Source: Pseudomonas kairouanensis
Lineage (GTDB): Bacteria > Pseudomonadota > Gammaproteobacteria > Pseudomonadales > Pseudomonadaceae
Length of the DNA: 64,000 nucleotides
NCBI RefSeq assembly: GCF_004682055.1
Contig: NZ_QUZU01000020.1
Coordinates: 1 to 64,000, forward strand
Direction of reading: 5' to 3'
Each line of letters starts with the position of its first letter. Position 1 is the stretch's first letter. Below are positions 43,658-52,600 of the stretch, piece by piece. Both the position numbers and the translations under genes were made by a program. The notes beneath the pieces are model-generated. The model saw nothing but the letters and a program-made list of their open reading frames with translations, did no database searches and was not told where the DNA came from.

Positions 43658-43857
43658 GAGCTGAACTCAACGGGCGTTGTTCGATCGACCACTACAGAAG
43701 CGGAACATTCCAAAGATTTCCAACGAATAAAATTTAGAGCGCCATGGGACGCCCACCTCTTATGCGGTAACTTCGGTAGCCGACGAACGGTTAAAATGTA
43801 AGAAAGAATTTCAAGCTTTTGGGCGGTCTATTTGTACACACAACAGGAGTCCACATC

Positions 43858-44283
43858 ATGAAATTCGCACGGTTCTGCCAAGCACTTTCCAACTGGGCAG
43901 GCAGCTCAAAAACCTTTCTTTTGGCTATCGTTTTGATAGGCGTCTGGGGGATCACAGGGCCGTACTTCCATTACAACGACACGTGGCAACTCATCATCAA
44001 CACGTCGACGACCATCATCACGTTCCTGATGGTATTTCTTATCCAAAATACGCAAAACCGCGACAATGACATTTTGCATCTCAAAATTGACGAGCTGATT
44101 CGAGCCACCAAGGAGGCACAAAACGCGAGTCTCTGCTTAGAAAGCATGAGTTCAAAAGAGCTCAGAAAGCTTCGTGACCAGTACAGTTCTCTAGGTAAAA
44201 GTGATCAGGGCAATCTCGAGCCGTCCGATACCGATGCCCCACATGAGCTTGAGGTTCGCCCTCATTCTGAACTGAGCGGATGA
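43858..44283 (+). CDS. Low-affinity iron permease family protein
   Basis: 141-residue membrane protein of the low-affinity iron permease family. Two helices (TFLLAIVLIGVWGITGPYF and LIINTSTTIITFLMVFLIQ) are followed by the conserved IQNTQNRDNDILHLKIDELI. The start is ATG 43858 with AGGAG eight bases upstream; an earlier in-frame start at 43819 is not used. Metal transport in bacteria is not well demonstrated for the family. A disordered acidic tail follows. Confidence 0.85.
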   Translation: MKFARFCQALSNWAGSSKTFLLAIVLIGVWGITGPYFHYNDTWQLIINTSTTIITFLMVFLIQNTQNRDNDILHLKIDELIRATKEAQNASLCLESMSSKELRKLRDQYSSLGKSDQGNLEPSDTDAPHELEVRPHSELSG

Positions 44284-44388
44284 GATTCTTGCCCGCTTTC
44301 GCCTCTATCTAAATGGAACTCTTTGGTGATCGACATGGACGACATCTAGCAGGCGACACGTTGATTGCCTAAGCACAAGGAGGCTCAC

Positions 44389-45494
44389 ATGCCCGATTTG
44401 AACGGCAAAATTCGTTACGCAGTGGTCGGGGGCGGATCGATATCCCAAGGCGCCTTTATGCCAGGGGTTGGACAGACCGAGAATTCCATCCTGACAGCCC
44501 TGGTAACGAGCGATCCAATCAAGGCAGACAAGCTAGCCAAACGCTACGCCCTGAAAAGCTACAGCTACACGCCATACGGCGAATTGTTGGCGTCCGGTGA
44601 GATCGATGCCGTCTATGTCGCAACGCCCAACTTCATGCACCGCGAATTTGTAGTGCCCGCCCTGGAAGCAGGCATACATGTGCTGTTGGAAAAGCCCATG
44701 GCCTCCAATGAGGATGATTGCAAGGCAATGCAGGCAGCGGCGCATCGCTCGAATGCAAAGTTCATGATTGCTTACCGCCTGCATTTTGAGCCAGGCACCC
44801 TCGAAATGATCGAGCGCGTGCATGCCGGAGACTTCGGGCAACCCCGCCTGTTCACGTCGACATTCACACAGACGGTCAAACCAACCAACCATCGGATGCA
44901 GAACGGCTTTGCAGCAGGCCCTGTACTCGATATGGGGCCGTACCCGCTGAATATGGTGCGACAGCTATTGGGTGAGGAGCCCATCGAGGTCAGCGCGGTG
45001 GGCACGACCGCACCCGACAGCACACTGGGAACCCCCGATACGGTAAGCGTGTGCCTTAGGTTTCCGGAGATCGCATGGCACAGTTCACCATCAGCTACAC
45101 CCTTCCAAGCAGCGAGCGTTTCCAGCTCATTGGCACCAAGGGCGAAATCGAAGCCTCTCCCTGTTTCGGTTACGGCGAGGGTGTGGGCATTACCTACCGC
45201 GCTACTGTCGGTGACCAGACTAAAGAGCACTCGCATCCTGTTCTCGATCAGTTTGCAGGCGAGACGGCGTACTTCTCAGATTGCATTTTGAGCGACTCAA
45301 TGCCAGAACCAGGCGGGGAAGAAGGCTTCAGGGACGTTCGAGTGCTGCTCGCCGTAGAACGAGCGTTGGCGACTGGTCAACCTCAAAAACCGGATGCACT
45401 ACCCGCAACGGCGGTGCCAGGCGCAAACCAAACACGCCGCTACGCGCTCGCTAAAGTTCCCGATTACATAGCTACAGAGTCGCCGACCGAATAA
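44389..45494 (+). pseudogene. Gfo/Idh/MocA family oxidoreductase, frameshifted
   Basis: The first frame (44389 to about 45067) gives an NAD(P)-binding domain with GGGSISQGAFMPGV, ATPNFMHRE and LEKPMASNEDD, then the start of the C-terminal domain. A second frame carries on from about 45070 to the stop at 45494 (MAQFTISYTLPSSERF... EERFRDVRVL-like region). Joining them restores one normal protein of about 368 residues. At the junction one G appears to be missing after CCGGAG near 45067-45070 (GAG GAT CGC expected). Either a pseudogene or an assembly error. AAGGAGG lies just before the ATG. Confidence 0.85.
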
Positions 45495-45575
45495 GGGCAT
45501 GCCCTCTTCTGCCGGTGAGGCGAAAGAGGGTGCCCAAACGAATAGCCGCTCAGGCGAGCTGTTGGAAGACCAGCG

Positions 45576-46208
45576 CTAAGTGCGTCTGGCGGTTGCTAAT
45601 ATCACCGGCGCTCCCAACAGGATGACACCCGTTATGTGATTGCAGATCGCGAGCTGCCTGGCCGTAGCGTGAAGGGATCGGACAATGCTGCCCGCCAGCG
45701 CCCAACCGGTGGCAGCCATGAGTTCAACGGATATGTAGATAGCACTGAGAATAAGCAGTTGGTTGGTTATCGAGACACTTGAATCAGCCACGACAAACTG
45801 AGGGACGAATGCTGTGAAGAGAAGGATGGCCTTCGGGTTCATCATCGCCGTGATGAACTCACGACGCCCCAAGCTATAGATTCCGGCGAGGCCGACGGTA
45901 CTTGGCTCCTTACTTTCGGATCTTTCGCCACCCATCATCATTTTCATACCGAGAAAGGCGAGGTAAAGAACCCCTGCCCACTTGATGATCTGGAAAGCAA
46001 TTTCGGATGCTTCGAGTACCGCCCCTAACCCGCTAATGACTATTCCGACTAGGAGCACGAACGCTAAACACCGACCTACCAAGGCGAGGATTGCGGGCCT
46101 CAACCCTTCCCTGCTCCCATTGGCGAATGCCAATAGATTGTTCGCCTCAGGCGACGAGGCAACGATCAAGGCAGAGGGGAGAAACAATAGGAGCTGGTTC
46201 AGGGTCAT
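45576..46208 (-). CDS. LysE family translocator (amino acid exporter)
   Basis: 210-residue inner-membrane exporter with six predicted helices. The LysE/RhtB signature appears as VIASSPEANNLLAFANGSREG (the usual SPGPN replaced by SPEANN) and FITAMMNPKAILLF. Substrate is likely an amino acid or derivative. ATG at 46208 with GGAGGC upstream is chosen over 46229. It is convergent with the oxidoreductase pseudogene. Confidence 0.85.
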   Translation of the reverse strand: MTLNQLLLFLPSALIVASSPEANNLLAFANGSREGLRPAILALVGRCLAFVLLVGIVISGLGAVLEASEIAFQIIKWAGVLYLAFLGMKMMMGGERSESKEPSTVGLAGIYSLGRREFITAMMNPKAILLFTAFVPQFVVADSSVSITNQLLILSAIYISVELMAATGWALAGSIVRSLHATARQLAICNHITGVILLGAPVILATARRT

Positions 46209-46440
46209 GACTATGCCTCCAGCTAGCATTGGCGATACTTCCCATCAATTGTTCACAGCTACATTTCTTGAACGTTCAGTCACCCAGCCAGTTCCAAAAG
46301 AACGAGATCAAAAAATCTACTGAGCTGCAGCGATGTTTTGTACAACCGCGTCCTACTGCAGTGCTTTCAGAATGAATTTAGCATTCATCCCCCTTAACTA
46401 ATCGGATGAGACGACTCAGGTACATAGAAGGATAGAGGTA

Positions 46441-47253
46441 ATGCAAAACCTCAAGATCGCCACATTTAACGTCAACGGCATAGGCGCGCGCCTGCCCAAC
46501 CTTCTGCATTGGCTTGAAAAAGAGCGCCCGGACATCGTATGCCTTCAGGAGTTGAAGGCACAGGACAAAGCTTTTCCCGCAGGCGATCTAGAGGTGGCCG
46601 GCTACGGCTCACTGCACCATGGTCAAGCCGCCTGGAACGGAGTGGCCATTCTTGCGCGCGATTCCGAACCGCTCCTGATTCATAAAGGCCTGCCTGGTAT
46701 TGAAGACGACACGCAGTCTCGATACCTGGAAGCTGCTGTCCATGGTGTGATCGTCGGGTGCCTGTATCTTCCAAATGGAAATCCGCAACCCGGGCCTAAA
46801 TTTGATTACAAGCTCAAGTGGTTTGAGCATCTAATAGCGCATGCCGAAACACTACAAGCCAGCGAACACCCGGTTGTCCTCGCGGGTGACTACAACGTTG
46901 TGCCCACCGACTTTGATATCTACAACACCCGCTCGTGGCTCAAGGATGCACTCCTTGAGCCTGAGAGCCGCGAGTGCTTTCAAAGGTTGTTGAGCCAAGG
47001 TTGGATTGACTCGGTGAGGCACCTGTATCCGAAAGAGCGTGTGTACACGTTCTGGGACTATTTCCGTCAGCACTGGCAGAAGAACTCTGGCTTGCGCATC
47101 GACCATCTTCTGCTGAACCCGGCGCTTGCTCCCCACCTGAAAGACGCCGGCGTCGACGCATGGGTTCGGGGCGAAGAGCACGCCAGTGATCACGCCCCGA
47201 CATGGATTGAGATCTCACCCCGACAAACCAAGTCAAAAAGGAAGTCAAAGTGA
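46441..47253 (+). CDS. xthA: Exodeoxyribonuclease III
   Basis: 270-residue AP endonuclease/3'-exonuclease of the XthA family. TFNVNGIGARLPNLL, CLQELKAQD, GVAIL, AGDYNVVPTDFD and the final DHAPT motif supply the catalytic residues. It processes abasic sites and 3' blocks in repair. Its stop TGA (47251-47253) is followed in the same frame by the ligase-D domain remnant, and GTG at 47250 overlaps it. Confidence 0.93.
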   Translation: MQNLKIATFNVNGIGARLPNLLHWLEKERPDIVCLQELKAQDKAFPAGDLEVAGYGSLHHGQAAWNGVAILARDSEPLLIHKGLPGIEDDTQSRYLEAAVHGVIVGCLYLPNGNPQPGPKFDYKLKWFEHLIAHAETLQASEHPVVLAGDYNVVPTDFDIYNTRSWLKDALLEPESRECFQRLLSQGWIDSVRHLYPKERVYTFWDYFRQHWQKNSGLRIDHLLLNPALAPHLKDAGVDAWVRGEEHASDHAPTWIEISPRQTKSKRKSK

Positions 47254-47706
47254 AACGCAAGCGACGCGCAAGCAGCAATACACACCACTAACACCCTTGA
47301 TCAGTACAATCGTAAGCGTGATTTCGACGCGACCTCAGAGCCATCGGGCGCCGCAATAAAGTCCAAGGCAGCAAAGAATAAAACCGTTGAACCGGTTGCG
47401 CTGCAGTTTTGCATCCAAAAGCACGACGCAACACGGCTGCACTACGACTTTCGCCTAGAGCTCGACGGTACCCTCAAAAGCTGGGCGGTGCCCAAGGGGC
47501 CGTCGCTCGATCCAAAATCCAAACGCCTGGCCGTGCATGTCGAAGACCACCCTCTCGACTACGCAACCTTTGAAGGCACGATACCGGAAGGGCAGTACGG
47601 TGCTGGCGACGTCATTGTGTGGGACCGTGGTATCTGGAAACCCATATCGGATCCAGCTGAGGCTTACGCTAAAGGTCGATTAGATGTGTCGCCACGTTAC
47701 AGCTAA
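47250..47706 (+). pseudogene. ligD: DNA ligase D 3'-phosphoesterase domain remnant
   Basis: About 135 residues of the LigD phosphoesterase domain are readable in one frame (about 47296-47706): [56 protein letters not shown] and [14 protein letters not shown]. The catalytic His/Asp segments look intact. There is no ATG/GTG/TTG in this frame before 47488; a GTG at 47250 overlapping the xthA stop opens a different frame that meets TAA at 47289. The C-terminus ends abruptly after [10 protein letters not shown]. So the polymerase and ligase domains of the usual LigD are missing, and the gene appears broken. Confidence 0.75.
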
Positions 47707-47923
47707 TAACAAATTTAAATAACCGTATCTAGATGGCGCGGGCCAGTAAATCAAGAGGGTGAAGCAAAACCATTTGCAGAGAGCATAGATGGTGGTACGA
47801 AGACCGAGGCGATGGTGTGCAAACCGTTCATCAAGTCAAAGGAACAACCTTCCTCTAAGGTCGTCACTCTTTTGAGGCACAGCTTGGCAGCTAGCTCGAA
47901 AATCACGTACACACGGTGAATGC

Positions 47924-48115
47924 ATGTCTGAAAAAAAACACAATCGTTCTGTTCAGCCCTTGGACGTCCCTCCGGATGAACAGCTACATACCGTAGACGA
48001 AGGCATCGGCTTGACGGACGACCAGCGGGTAAGTCGAGAAGATTCCGATAGTCAGATCGGAGCGCGCGTTACGCCTGGGCCTGCAGATCAAAAACGTCAA
48101 ACAAAGCGGCGATAG
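47924..48115 (+). CDS. Small hydrophilic hypothetical protein
   Basis: 63 residues, charged and probably disordered, MSEKKHNRSVQPLDVPPDE onward. GGTGAATGC before the ATG is a weak ribosome-binding site. No family is recognised. It lies in the degraded stretch between ligase D and the IS66 element. Confidence 0.5.
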   Translation: MSEKKHNRSVQPLDVPPDEQLHTVDEGIGLTDDQRVSREDSDSQIGARVTPGPADQKRQTKRR

Positions 48116-48148
48116 TTCGCTTATTAACGACTTCAAAAGGAAGCTCCC

Positions 48149-48373
48149 ATGTTTGATAAACCACGATTCATCATCAGTTTCATTCTCGGCAATCAGCCAC
48201 AAAGCCGGACGCTGGAGCATGACAGCGAAACCCTTGCGCCCGTTGAAGCAGAAGCGCTGGTCAAACAAACCTTTCCTGAACTGAAGGGCGCCTCCATGAC
48301 TGATGTACAGGTTCAAAAAAGAATCAAACCTGACGAAAGCGACAATGTTCCAAGGCATTATCAACAGCCCTGA
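48149..48373 (+). CDS. Small hypothetical protein
   Basis: 74 residues, MFDKPRFIISFILGNQPQS onward, with AAGGAAG seven bases before the ATG. One strand-like start, then acidic sequence with SETLAPVEAEALVKQTFPEL. Similar short proteins occur in Pseudomonas but I cannot name the family. It forms a pair with the preceding 63-residue gene (33 bases apart). Confidence 0.55.
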   Translation: MFDKPRFIISFILGNQPQSRTLEHDSETLAPVEAEALVKQTFPELKGASMTDVQVQKRIKPDESDNVPRHYQQP

Positions 48374-48439
48374 ATTTCGTGCGGAGAGGACGTTGAGAAG
48401 TAAGCGCCCGGCGAACACACCTTCAGAATCCCAGTATTA

Positions 48440-48490
48440 AGGGCGATGGTGTCCGCGTATTTTTAAGCGGACGCGATCACCCTTATCGCC
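48440..48490. repeat. Imperfect palindrome upstream of IS66 tnpA
   Basis: GGGCGAT-GGTG-TCCGC on the left pairs imperfectly with GCGGA-(CGCGAT)-CACC-(CT)-TATCGCC on the right around an AT-rich centre (GTATTTTTAA). The inner stem GTCCGC/GCGGAC is perfect. It could be the element's terminal inverted repeat plus regulatory hairpin. Confidence 0.55.
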
Positions 48491-48499
48491 AGGATATCC

Positions 48500-48817
48500 A
48501 TGCGCCAACGAAGCTCTTACCCCAAACCATTCAAAGCCCAAGTCGTCCAGGAATGCCTGCAACCCGGAGCGACGATTTCCAGCGTAGCCATCCATCACGG
48601 CATCAACGCCAACGTGATCCGCAAGTGGCTACCGACTTACCGGGATCAATCACCTGCAACCTTGCCGGCTTTCGTTCCGGTAAAAACGGCACCAAGGCGA
48701 GCATCAGAAGAGATGGTGACCATCTCGCTGCCTCTGGGCGATAAATCTATCACCGTAAAGTGGCCAGCCTCGGATCCGGACGGCTGCGCGTGTTTCATTC
48801 GTGGCTTGGCCCAATGA
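48500..48817 (+). CDS. tnpA: IS66 TnpA (accessory protein)
   Basis: 105 residues: N-terminal helix-turn-helix of the transposase 8/IS66 Orf1 type (SYPKPFKAQVVQECLQPG and INANVIRKWL), then an IS66 ORF2-like tail (TISLPLGDKSITVKWP). It binds element ends. The stop overlaps tnpB (ATGA). Confidence 0.9.
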   Translation: MRQRSSYPKPFKAQVVQECLQPGATISSVAIHHGINANVIRKWLPTYRDQSPATLPAFVPVKTAPRRASEEMVTISLPLGDKSITVKWPASDPDGCACFIRGLAQ

Positions 48818-49149
48818 TTCGCGTCGATGCCATTTGGCTCGCCACCGAGCCCATGGACATGCGCGCCGGCACTGAGACTGCATTGGCCAGAGTGGTCGCG
48901 GTGTTCGGTGCGGCGAAGCCGCACTGCGCTTACCTCTTTGCCAATCGCCGGGCCAACCGCATGAAAGTCCTGGTGCACGACGGCGTCGGTATCTGGCTGG
49001 CGGCACGGCGTTTGAACCAAGGAAAATTTCATTGGCCGGGCATCCATCGTGGGTTGGAGATCAAACTCGACCCCGAACAACTCCAGGCGTTGGTACTTGG
49101 ATTACCCTGGCAACGAGTCGGTGCGGGCGGCGCAATTACATTGCTTTAA
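48814..49149 (+). CDS. tnpB: IS66 TnpB (Orf2)
   Basis: 111 residues. The family signature is clear: IWLATEPMDMRAGTETALA, AYLFANRRANRMKVLVHDG and GIWLAARRLNQGKFHWP. Its role in transposition is not established. ATG at 48814 overlaps the tnpA stop; the longer upstream frame is not used. Confidence 0.92.
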   Translation: MIRVDAIWLATEPMDMRAGTETALARVVAVFGAAKPHCAYLFANRRANRMKVLVHDGVGIWLAARRLNQGKFHWPGIHRGLEIKLDPEQLQALVLGLPWQRVGAGGAITLL

Positions 49150-49198
49150 ACGCTCCTTTCAGCTGTAGCACTCGGGCTGCTTTGGTAAAATCCACGGC

Positions 49199-50725
49199 AT
49201 GACTTCCTTGCCCGATCTCGACCAAATGACTCCTGAACAACTGCGCGCACTGGCTGCGCAGTTGATGTCCAAGATCGACACCCAGGACAGAAAGATTCAT
49301 CGTGATGAGACGATCATCGAGCAACTCACTCACGAAATCGCCATTCTCAAACGCCACAAGTTTGCCAAGCGCAGCGAGCAGATCAGCCCGGCGCAAGGCA
49401 GCTTGCTCGATGACCTGCTCAATACCGACCTCGAAGCCATCGAGGCCGAGTTAAAAGCACTTCATCCCGCTCCCTCACAGGCACAACCACGTCAGCAACC
49501 CAGGCGTGCGCCATTGCCGCCGCAGTTCCCTCGTACCGTGATCCATCACGAGCCGGACAACACTCAGTGTACTTGCGGCTGCCAGCTTCAGCGTATCGGC
49601 GAAGACGTCAGCGAGAAGCTGGACTACACGCCGGGCGTGTTCACCGTCGAACAGCACGTGCGTGGGAAATGGGCCTGCCGGCAGTGCGAAACACTGATCC
49701 AGGCGCCGGTGCCCCCTCAGGTAATCGACAAGGGCATCCCCACGGCGGGCCTGCTTGCCCACGTGATGGTGGCCAAGTTCGCCGATCACCTGCCGCTGTA
49801 TCGACAGGAAAAGATCTTCGGCCGTGCCGGCCTGGCCATCCCGCGTTCGACACTGGCGCAATGGGTGGGTCAAACCGGTGTGCAGCTTCAGCCCCTGGTC
49901 GATGCGCTGCGCGAAGTGGTGCTGGCCCAGCGCGTGGTTCACGCCGATGAAACGCCGGTACAAATGCTGGCGCCCGGCGAGAAGAAAACCCACCGTGCTT
50001 ACGTCTGGGCCTACAGCTCTACGCCGTTTTCGGCACTCAAAGCTGTGGTCTACGACTTCAGCCCCAGCCGTGCCGGCGATCATGCGCGTAACTTCCTGGG
50101 CACCTGGAACGGCAAGCTGGTCTGTGACGACTTCGCCGGCTACAAGGCCAGCTTCGAACAAGGCATCACAGAAATCGGCTACATGGCCCGTGCGCGCCGC
50201 AAGTTCTTCGACTTGCATATCGCCAATAAAAGCCAGTTGGCGGAGCAGGCGCTTCACTCGATTGGCGGGCTGTACGAAGTCGAGCGACATGCCAAGGAAA
50301 TGAGCGACGAAGGCCGTTGGCGATTACGCCAAGAAACGGCGGTGCCCATCGCTGAAAAACTGCATGAGTGGATGTTGGCTCAGCGTGAACTTGTGCCCGA
50401 GGGTTCGGCCACGGCCAAGGCTCTGGATTACAGCCTCAAACGCTGGGTAGCGCTGACGCGCTACTTGGAAGATGGTGCTGTGCCCATCGACAACAATCAA
50501 ATCGAGAACCTGATCCGGCCATGGGCGCTTGGGAGGTCGAACTGGTTGTTTGCTGGGTCGCTGCGAAGCGGCAAACGGGCGGCGGCGATCATGAGCCTGA
50601 TCCAGTCTGCAAGACTCAATGGGCATGATCCGTACGCCTACATGAAAGATGTTCTCGTGCGTCTGCCGAGGCAAAGAGCAAGTGCAATTTCGGAGCTGCT
50701 GCCGCATAAATGGGTGCCCATGTAG
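49199..50725 (+). CDS. tnpC: IS66 TnpC transposase
   Basis: 508-residue IS66 transposase. An N-terminal leucine-rich helix, a zinc-finger-like region (CTCGCQL, KWACRQCETLI) and the DDE catalytic region (HADETPVQM, VCDDFAGYKASFEQG, the PIDNNQIENLIRPWALGRS segment) are complete. It looks full length (usual size about 510). No frameshift was seen. Confidence 0.93.
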   Translation: MTSLPDLDQMTPEQLRALAAQLMSKIDTQDRKIHRDETIIEQLTHEIAILKRHKFAKRSEQISPAQGSLLDDLLNTDLEAIEAELKALHPAPSQAQPRQQPRRAPLPPQFPRTVIHHEPDNTQCTCGCQLQRIGEDVSEKLDYTPGVFTVEQHVRGKWACRQCETLIQAPVPPQVIDKGIPTAGLLAHVMVAKFADHLPLYRQEKIFGRAGLAIPRSTLAQWVGQTGVQLQPLVDALREVVLAQRVVHADETPVQMLAPGEKKTHRAYVWAYSSTPFSALKAVVYDFSPSRAGDHARNFLGTWNGKLVCDDFAGYKASFEQGITEIGYMARARRKFFDLHIANKSQLAEQALHSIGGLYEVERHAKEMSDEGRWRLRQETAVPIAEKLHEWMLAQRELVPEGSATAKALDYSLKRWVALTRYLEDGAVPIDNNQIENLIRPWALGRSNWLFAGSLRSGKRAAAIMSLIQSARLNGHDPYAYMKDVLVRLPRQRASAISELLPHKWVPM

Positions 50726-50764
50726 TATCGCTGCAAGTAGATAGTTTCAGGGGTACAGCGATAC
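50725..50764. repeat. 9-bp inverted repeat just after IS66 tnpC
   Basis: GTATCGCTG (50725-50733) and CAGCGATAC (50756-50764) are perfect inverted repeats spaced by 22 bases. No T-run follows, so this is not a typical terminator. It may relate to the element's right side. Confidence 0.6.
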
Positions 50765-50814
50765 GTAATTCAATGTGCCAAGATTCGGCCACCAAGGATG
50801 AGTACCAATCGAAT

Positions 50815-51285
50815 ATGCCTAGTCTTACCTCCGATGCCGATTTCATGCAGCTTGCTCTTGCCCAAGGTCGCTTGGCCTTACCTGACTGCCTTCCAAACCC
50901 GCCAGTAGGTTGCGTGCTGGTAAAAGACAACGTGGTGATCAGCCAAGGTCATACACAGGCACCTGGGCTCTATCACGCGGAAGCGATGGCGTTAAGCCGA
51001 TTAGCGAATGACTGCTCCGGGGTGACTGCATTTGTCACGCTTGAGCCATGCTCTTTTCATGGCCGAACTCCGTCATGCGCTCGGGCACTGATACACAGCG
51101 GGGTTGATAAAGTTTTTGTTGGGTTGCTTGATCCCGATCCGAGAAACTCGGGAGCGGGCATAAGAATGCTACGAGATGCAGGCATTACAGTTGTTGTCGG
51201 CTTGCTGGCGGAGGAAGCTGCTGAAGACTTAGCTGGTTTTTTGGTAAGCGATACCGGTGAATCGTCGGATCGCGACGATCAGTAA
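50815..51285 (+). CDS. Stand-alone RibD-like deaminase
   Basis: 156 residues from ATG 50815 (an earlier in-frame ATG lies at 50773). This is the cytidine-deaminase-like domain of riboflavin deaminase/reductase RibD without the reductase: LPNPPVGCVLVKDN, the zinc residues HAE (YHAEAMAL) and PCSFHGRTPSC, and FVGLLDPDPRNSGAGI. It may act in riboflavin or a related pathway, or on a different pyrimidine. It follows the IS66 element by about 90 bases with no clear ribosome-binding site, so the start is uncertain. Such free-standing copies are found in accessory regions. Confidence 0.8.
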   Translation: MPSLTSDADFMQLALAQGRLALPDCLPNPPVGCVLVKDNVVISQGHTQAPGLYHAEAMALSRLANDCSGVTAFVTLEPCSFHGRTPSCARALIHSGVDKVFVGLLDPDPRNSGAGIRMLRDAGITVVVGLLAEEAAEDLAGFLVSDTGESSDRDDQ

Positions 51286-51324
51286 ATCGTTAGCACCTCA
51301 GCGCAAGGTGGGATGCCCGGACGG

Positions 51325-51474
51325 TTACCCATGTCTATCAAATTGAAACGTGATCAGATCAATTTGCTGTCCTGTATTGCGGCGAAAATGGGGAGGCGAT
51401 CCCTTAAACCCCATGCTGCGAAGGATCGGGATGACATATTCCTTTAACGCTGCATCGATTTTTTCGCGTTCCAT
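51325..51474 (-). pseudogene. DUF4304 protein, truncated remnant
   Basis: 49 residues (MEREKIDAALKEYVIPILRS start, then MGFKG... HFRRNTGQQIDLITFQFD) match from memory the N-terminus of DUF4304. Usual members are much longer; here a TAA follows FDRHG. It lies between the deaminase and the second IS66 remnant, so the rest was probably lost through IS insertion or deletion. Confidence 0.6.
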
Positions 51475-51526
51475 TGCATTACTCTATTTGGCAAAAGAGG
51501 AAGGTGTTCGGTAACACGTTTAGCGA

Positions 51527-52387
51527 TTAGATGGACGTCCACTTATGCGGCAGAAGCTCAGTAATCTCGCTCGCCCGCTGCGTAGGCAGGCGTGTAAGAA
51601 CATCCTTCAAGTAGGCATACGGATCATGCCCGTTGAGCCGCGCCGATTGGATCAAACTCATGATCGCCGCCGCACGTTTACCGCTGCGTAGCGAGCCAGC
51701 GAACAGCCAGTTCGAGCGCCCAAGAGCCCACGGTCGGATTTGATTGTCGCACCAGTTGTTATCAATGGGTACAGCACCGTCATCGAGATAGCGCGTCAGC
51801 GCTATCCAGCGTTTTAGGCTGTAATCCAACGCCTTGGCGATGGCCGATCCCTCTGGCACAAGCTGCCTCTGGGCGATCATCCAGGTATGAAGTGCGTCGA
51901 TGAGCGGCGCTGCCTTTTCCTGCCGTATTCGCTGCCGGATACCCGGTTCCAGCTCGCGTGCCTCTCGTTCAACTTCATACAAGGCCGCGATGTCGTGCAG
52001 CGCTTTTTCGGCGATCTGGCTCTTGTTGGTCGCGTGCAAGTCGAAGAACTTTCGGCGTGCATGGGCCATGCAGCCGATTGCTGTAACGCCCAGTTCAAAG
52101 CCTGCCTTGTAGCCAGCGAAGTCATCGCAGACCAGCTTCCCGCTCCAGGGGCCGAGGAAATTTCGAGCATGTTCGCCGGCACGGCTCGGGCTGAAGTCGT
52201 AAACGACCGCCGCCAGATCGGAGAACTGACTGGTGGCATAGGCCCAGACGTAAGCGCGATGAGTTTTCTTCGCGCCAGGCGTCAGCATTTGTACCGGCGT
52301 TTCGTCAGCGTGGACGACGCCGTGCATCAGCACGGCTTCGCGTAGCGCATCAACCAGCGGTTGAAGTTGCACGCCGCAGTTGCCCAT
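51527..52387 (-). pseudogene. IS66 TnpC transposase, N-terminally truncated
   Basis: 286 residues of the C-terminal half of a second, different IS66 TnpC. From VQLQPLVDALREAVL through HADETPVQM, LVCDDFAGYKAGFELG and PIDNNWCDNQIRPWALGRS it aligns with the intact copy at 49199 but on the opposite strand and with differences throughout, so it is not a direct duplication. The N-terminal 220 residues are missing. It is an older element remnant. Confidence 0.88.
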
Positions 52388-52600
52388 CTAACGCCCGCTG
52401 CCCCCTTGCAGGTACCGAAATGATTCTGCTGAATCAACCTGTGATCTATCACCCGATTCGCTGGATCTGATCATTTGAGATGTGGGGTGTACTGATGCGA
52501 ATTGACCAGCCTTATTCCCCACCGGAGAGTAGTGCTCAAAACACATTCCGGTGCTGGAAACTGCCTCGCCAAGGCTCGCTGTTAGAATTGCACTGGTTTA

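Larger units (their letters stand above)
48440..50764 (+). mobile_element. IS66-type insertion element (tnpA-tnpB-tnpC)
   Basis: Three consecutive genes in IS66 order. A palindromic segment before tnpA (48440-48490) may be or include the left end. No matching right inverted repeat was found after tnpC; a different 9-bp inverted repeat (50725-50764) follows the stop. The right boundary is therefore unproven, and the coordinates are the widest supported extent. Confidence 0.75.

Noticed and set aside
44389-45291. Reading the first oxidoreductase frame as a complete 300-residue gene
   Set aside because: Its last 75 residues lose all similarity, whereas the other frame restores the family C-terminus.
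47707-47923. Possible further ligase-D or Ku fragment after the phosphoesterase remnant
   Set aside because: A frame (ending KITYTR) is open but shows no ligase, polymerase or Ku motif.
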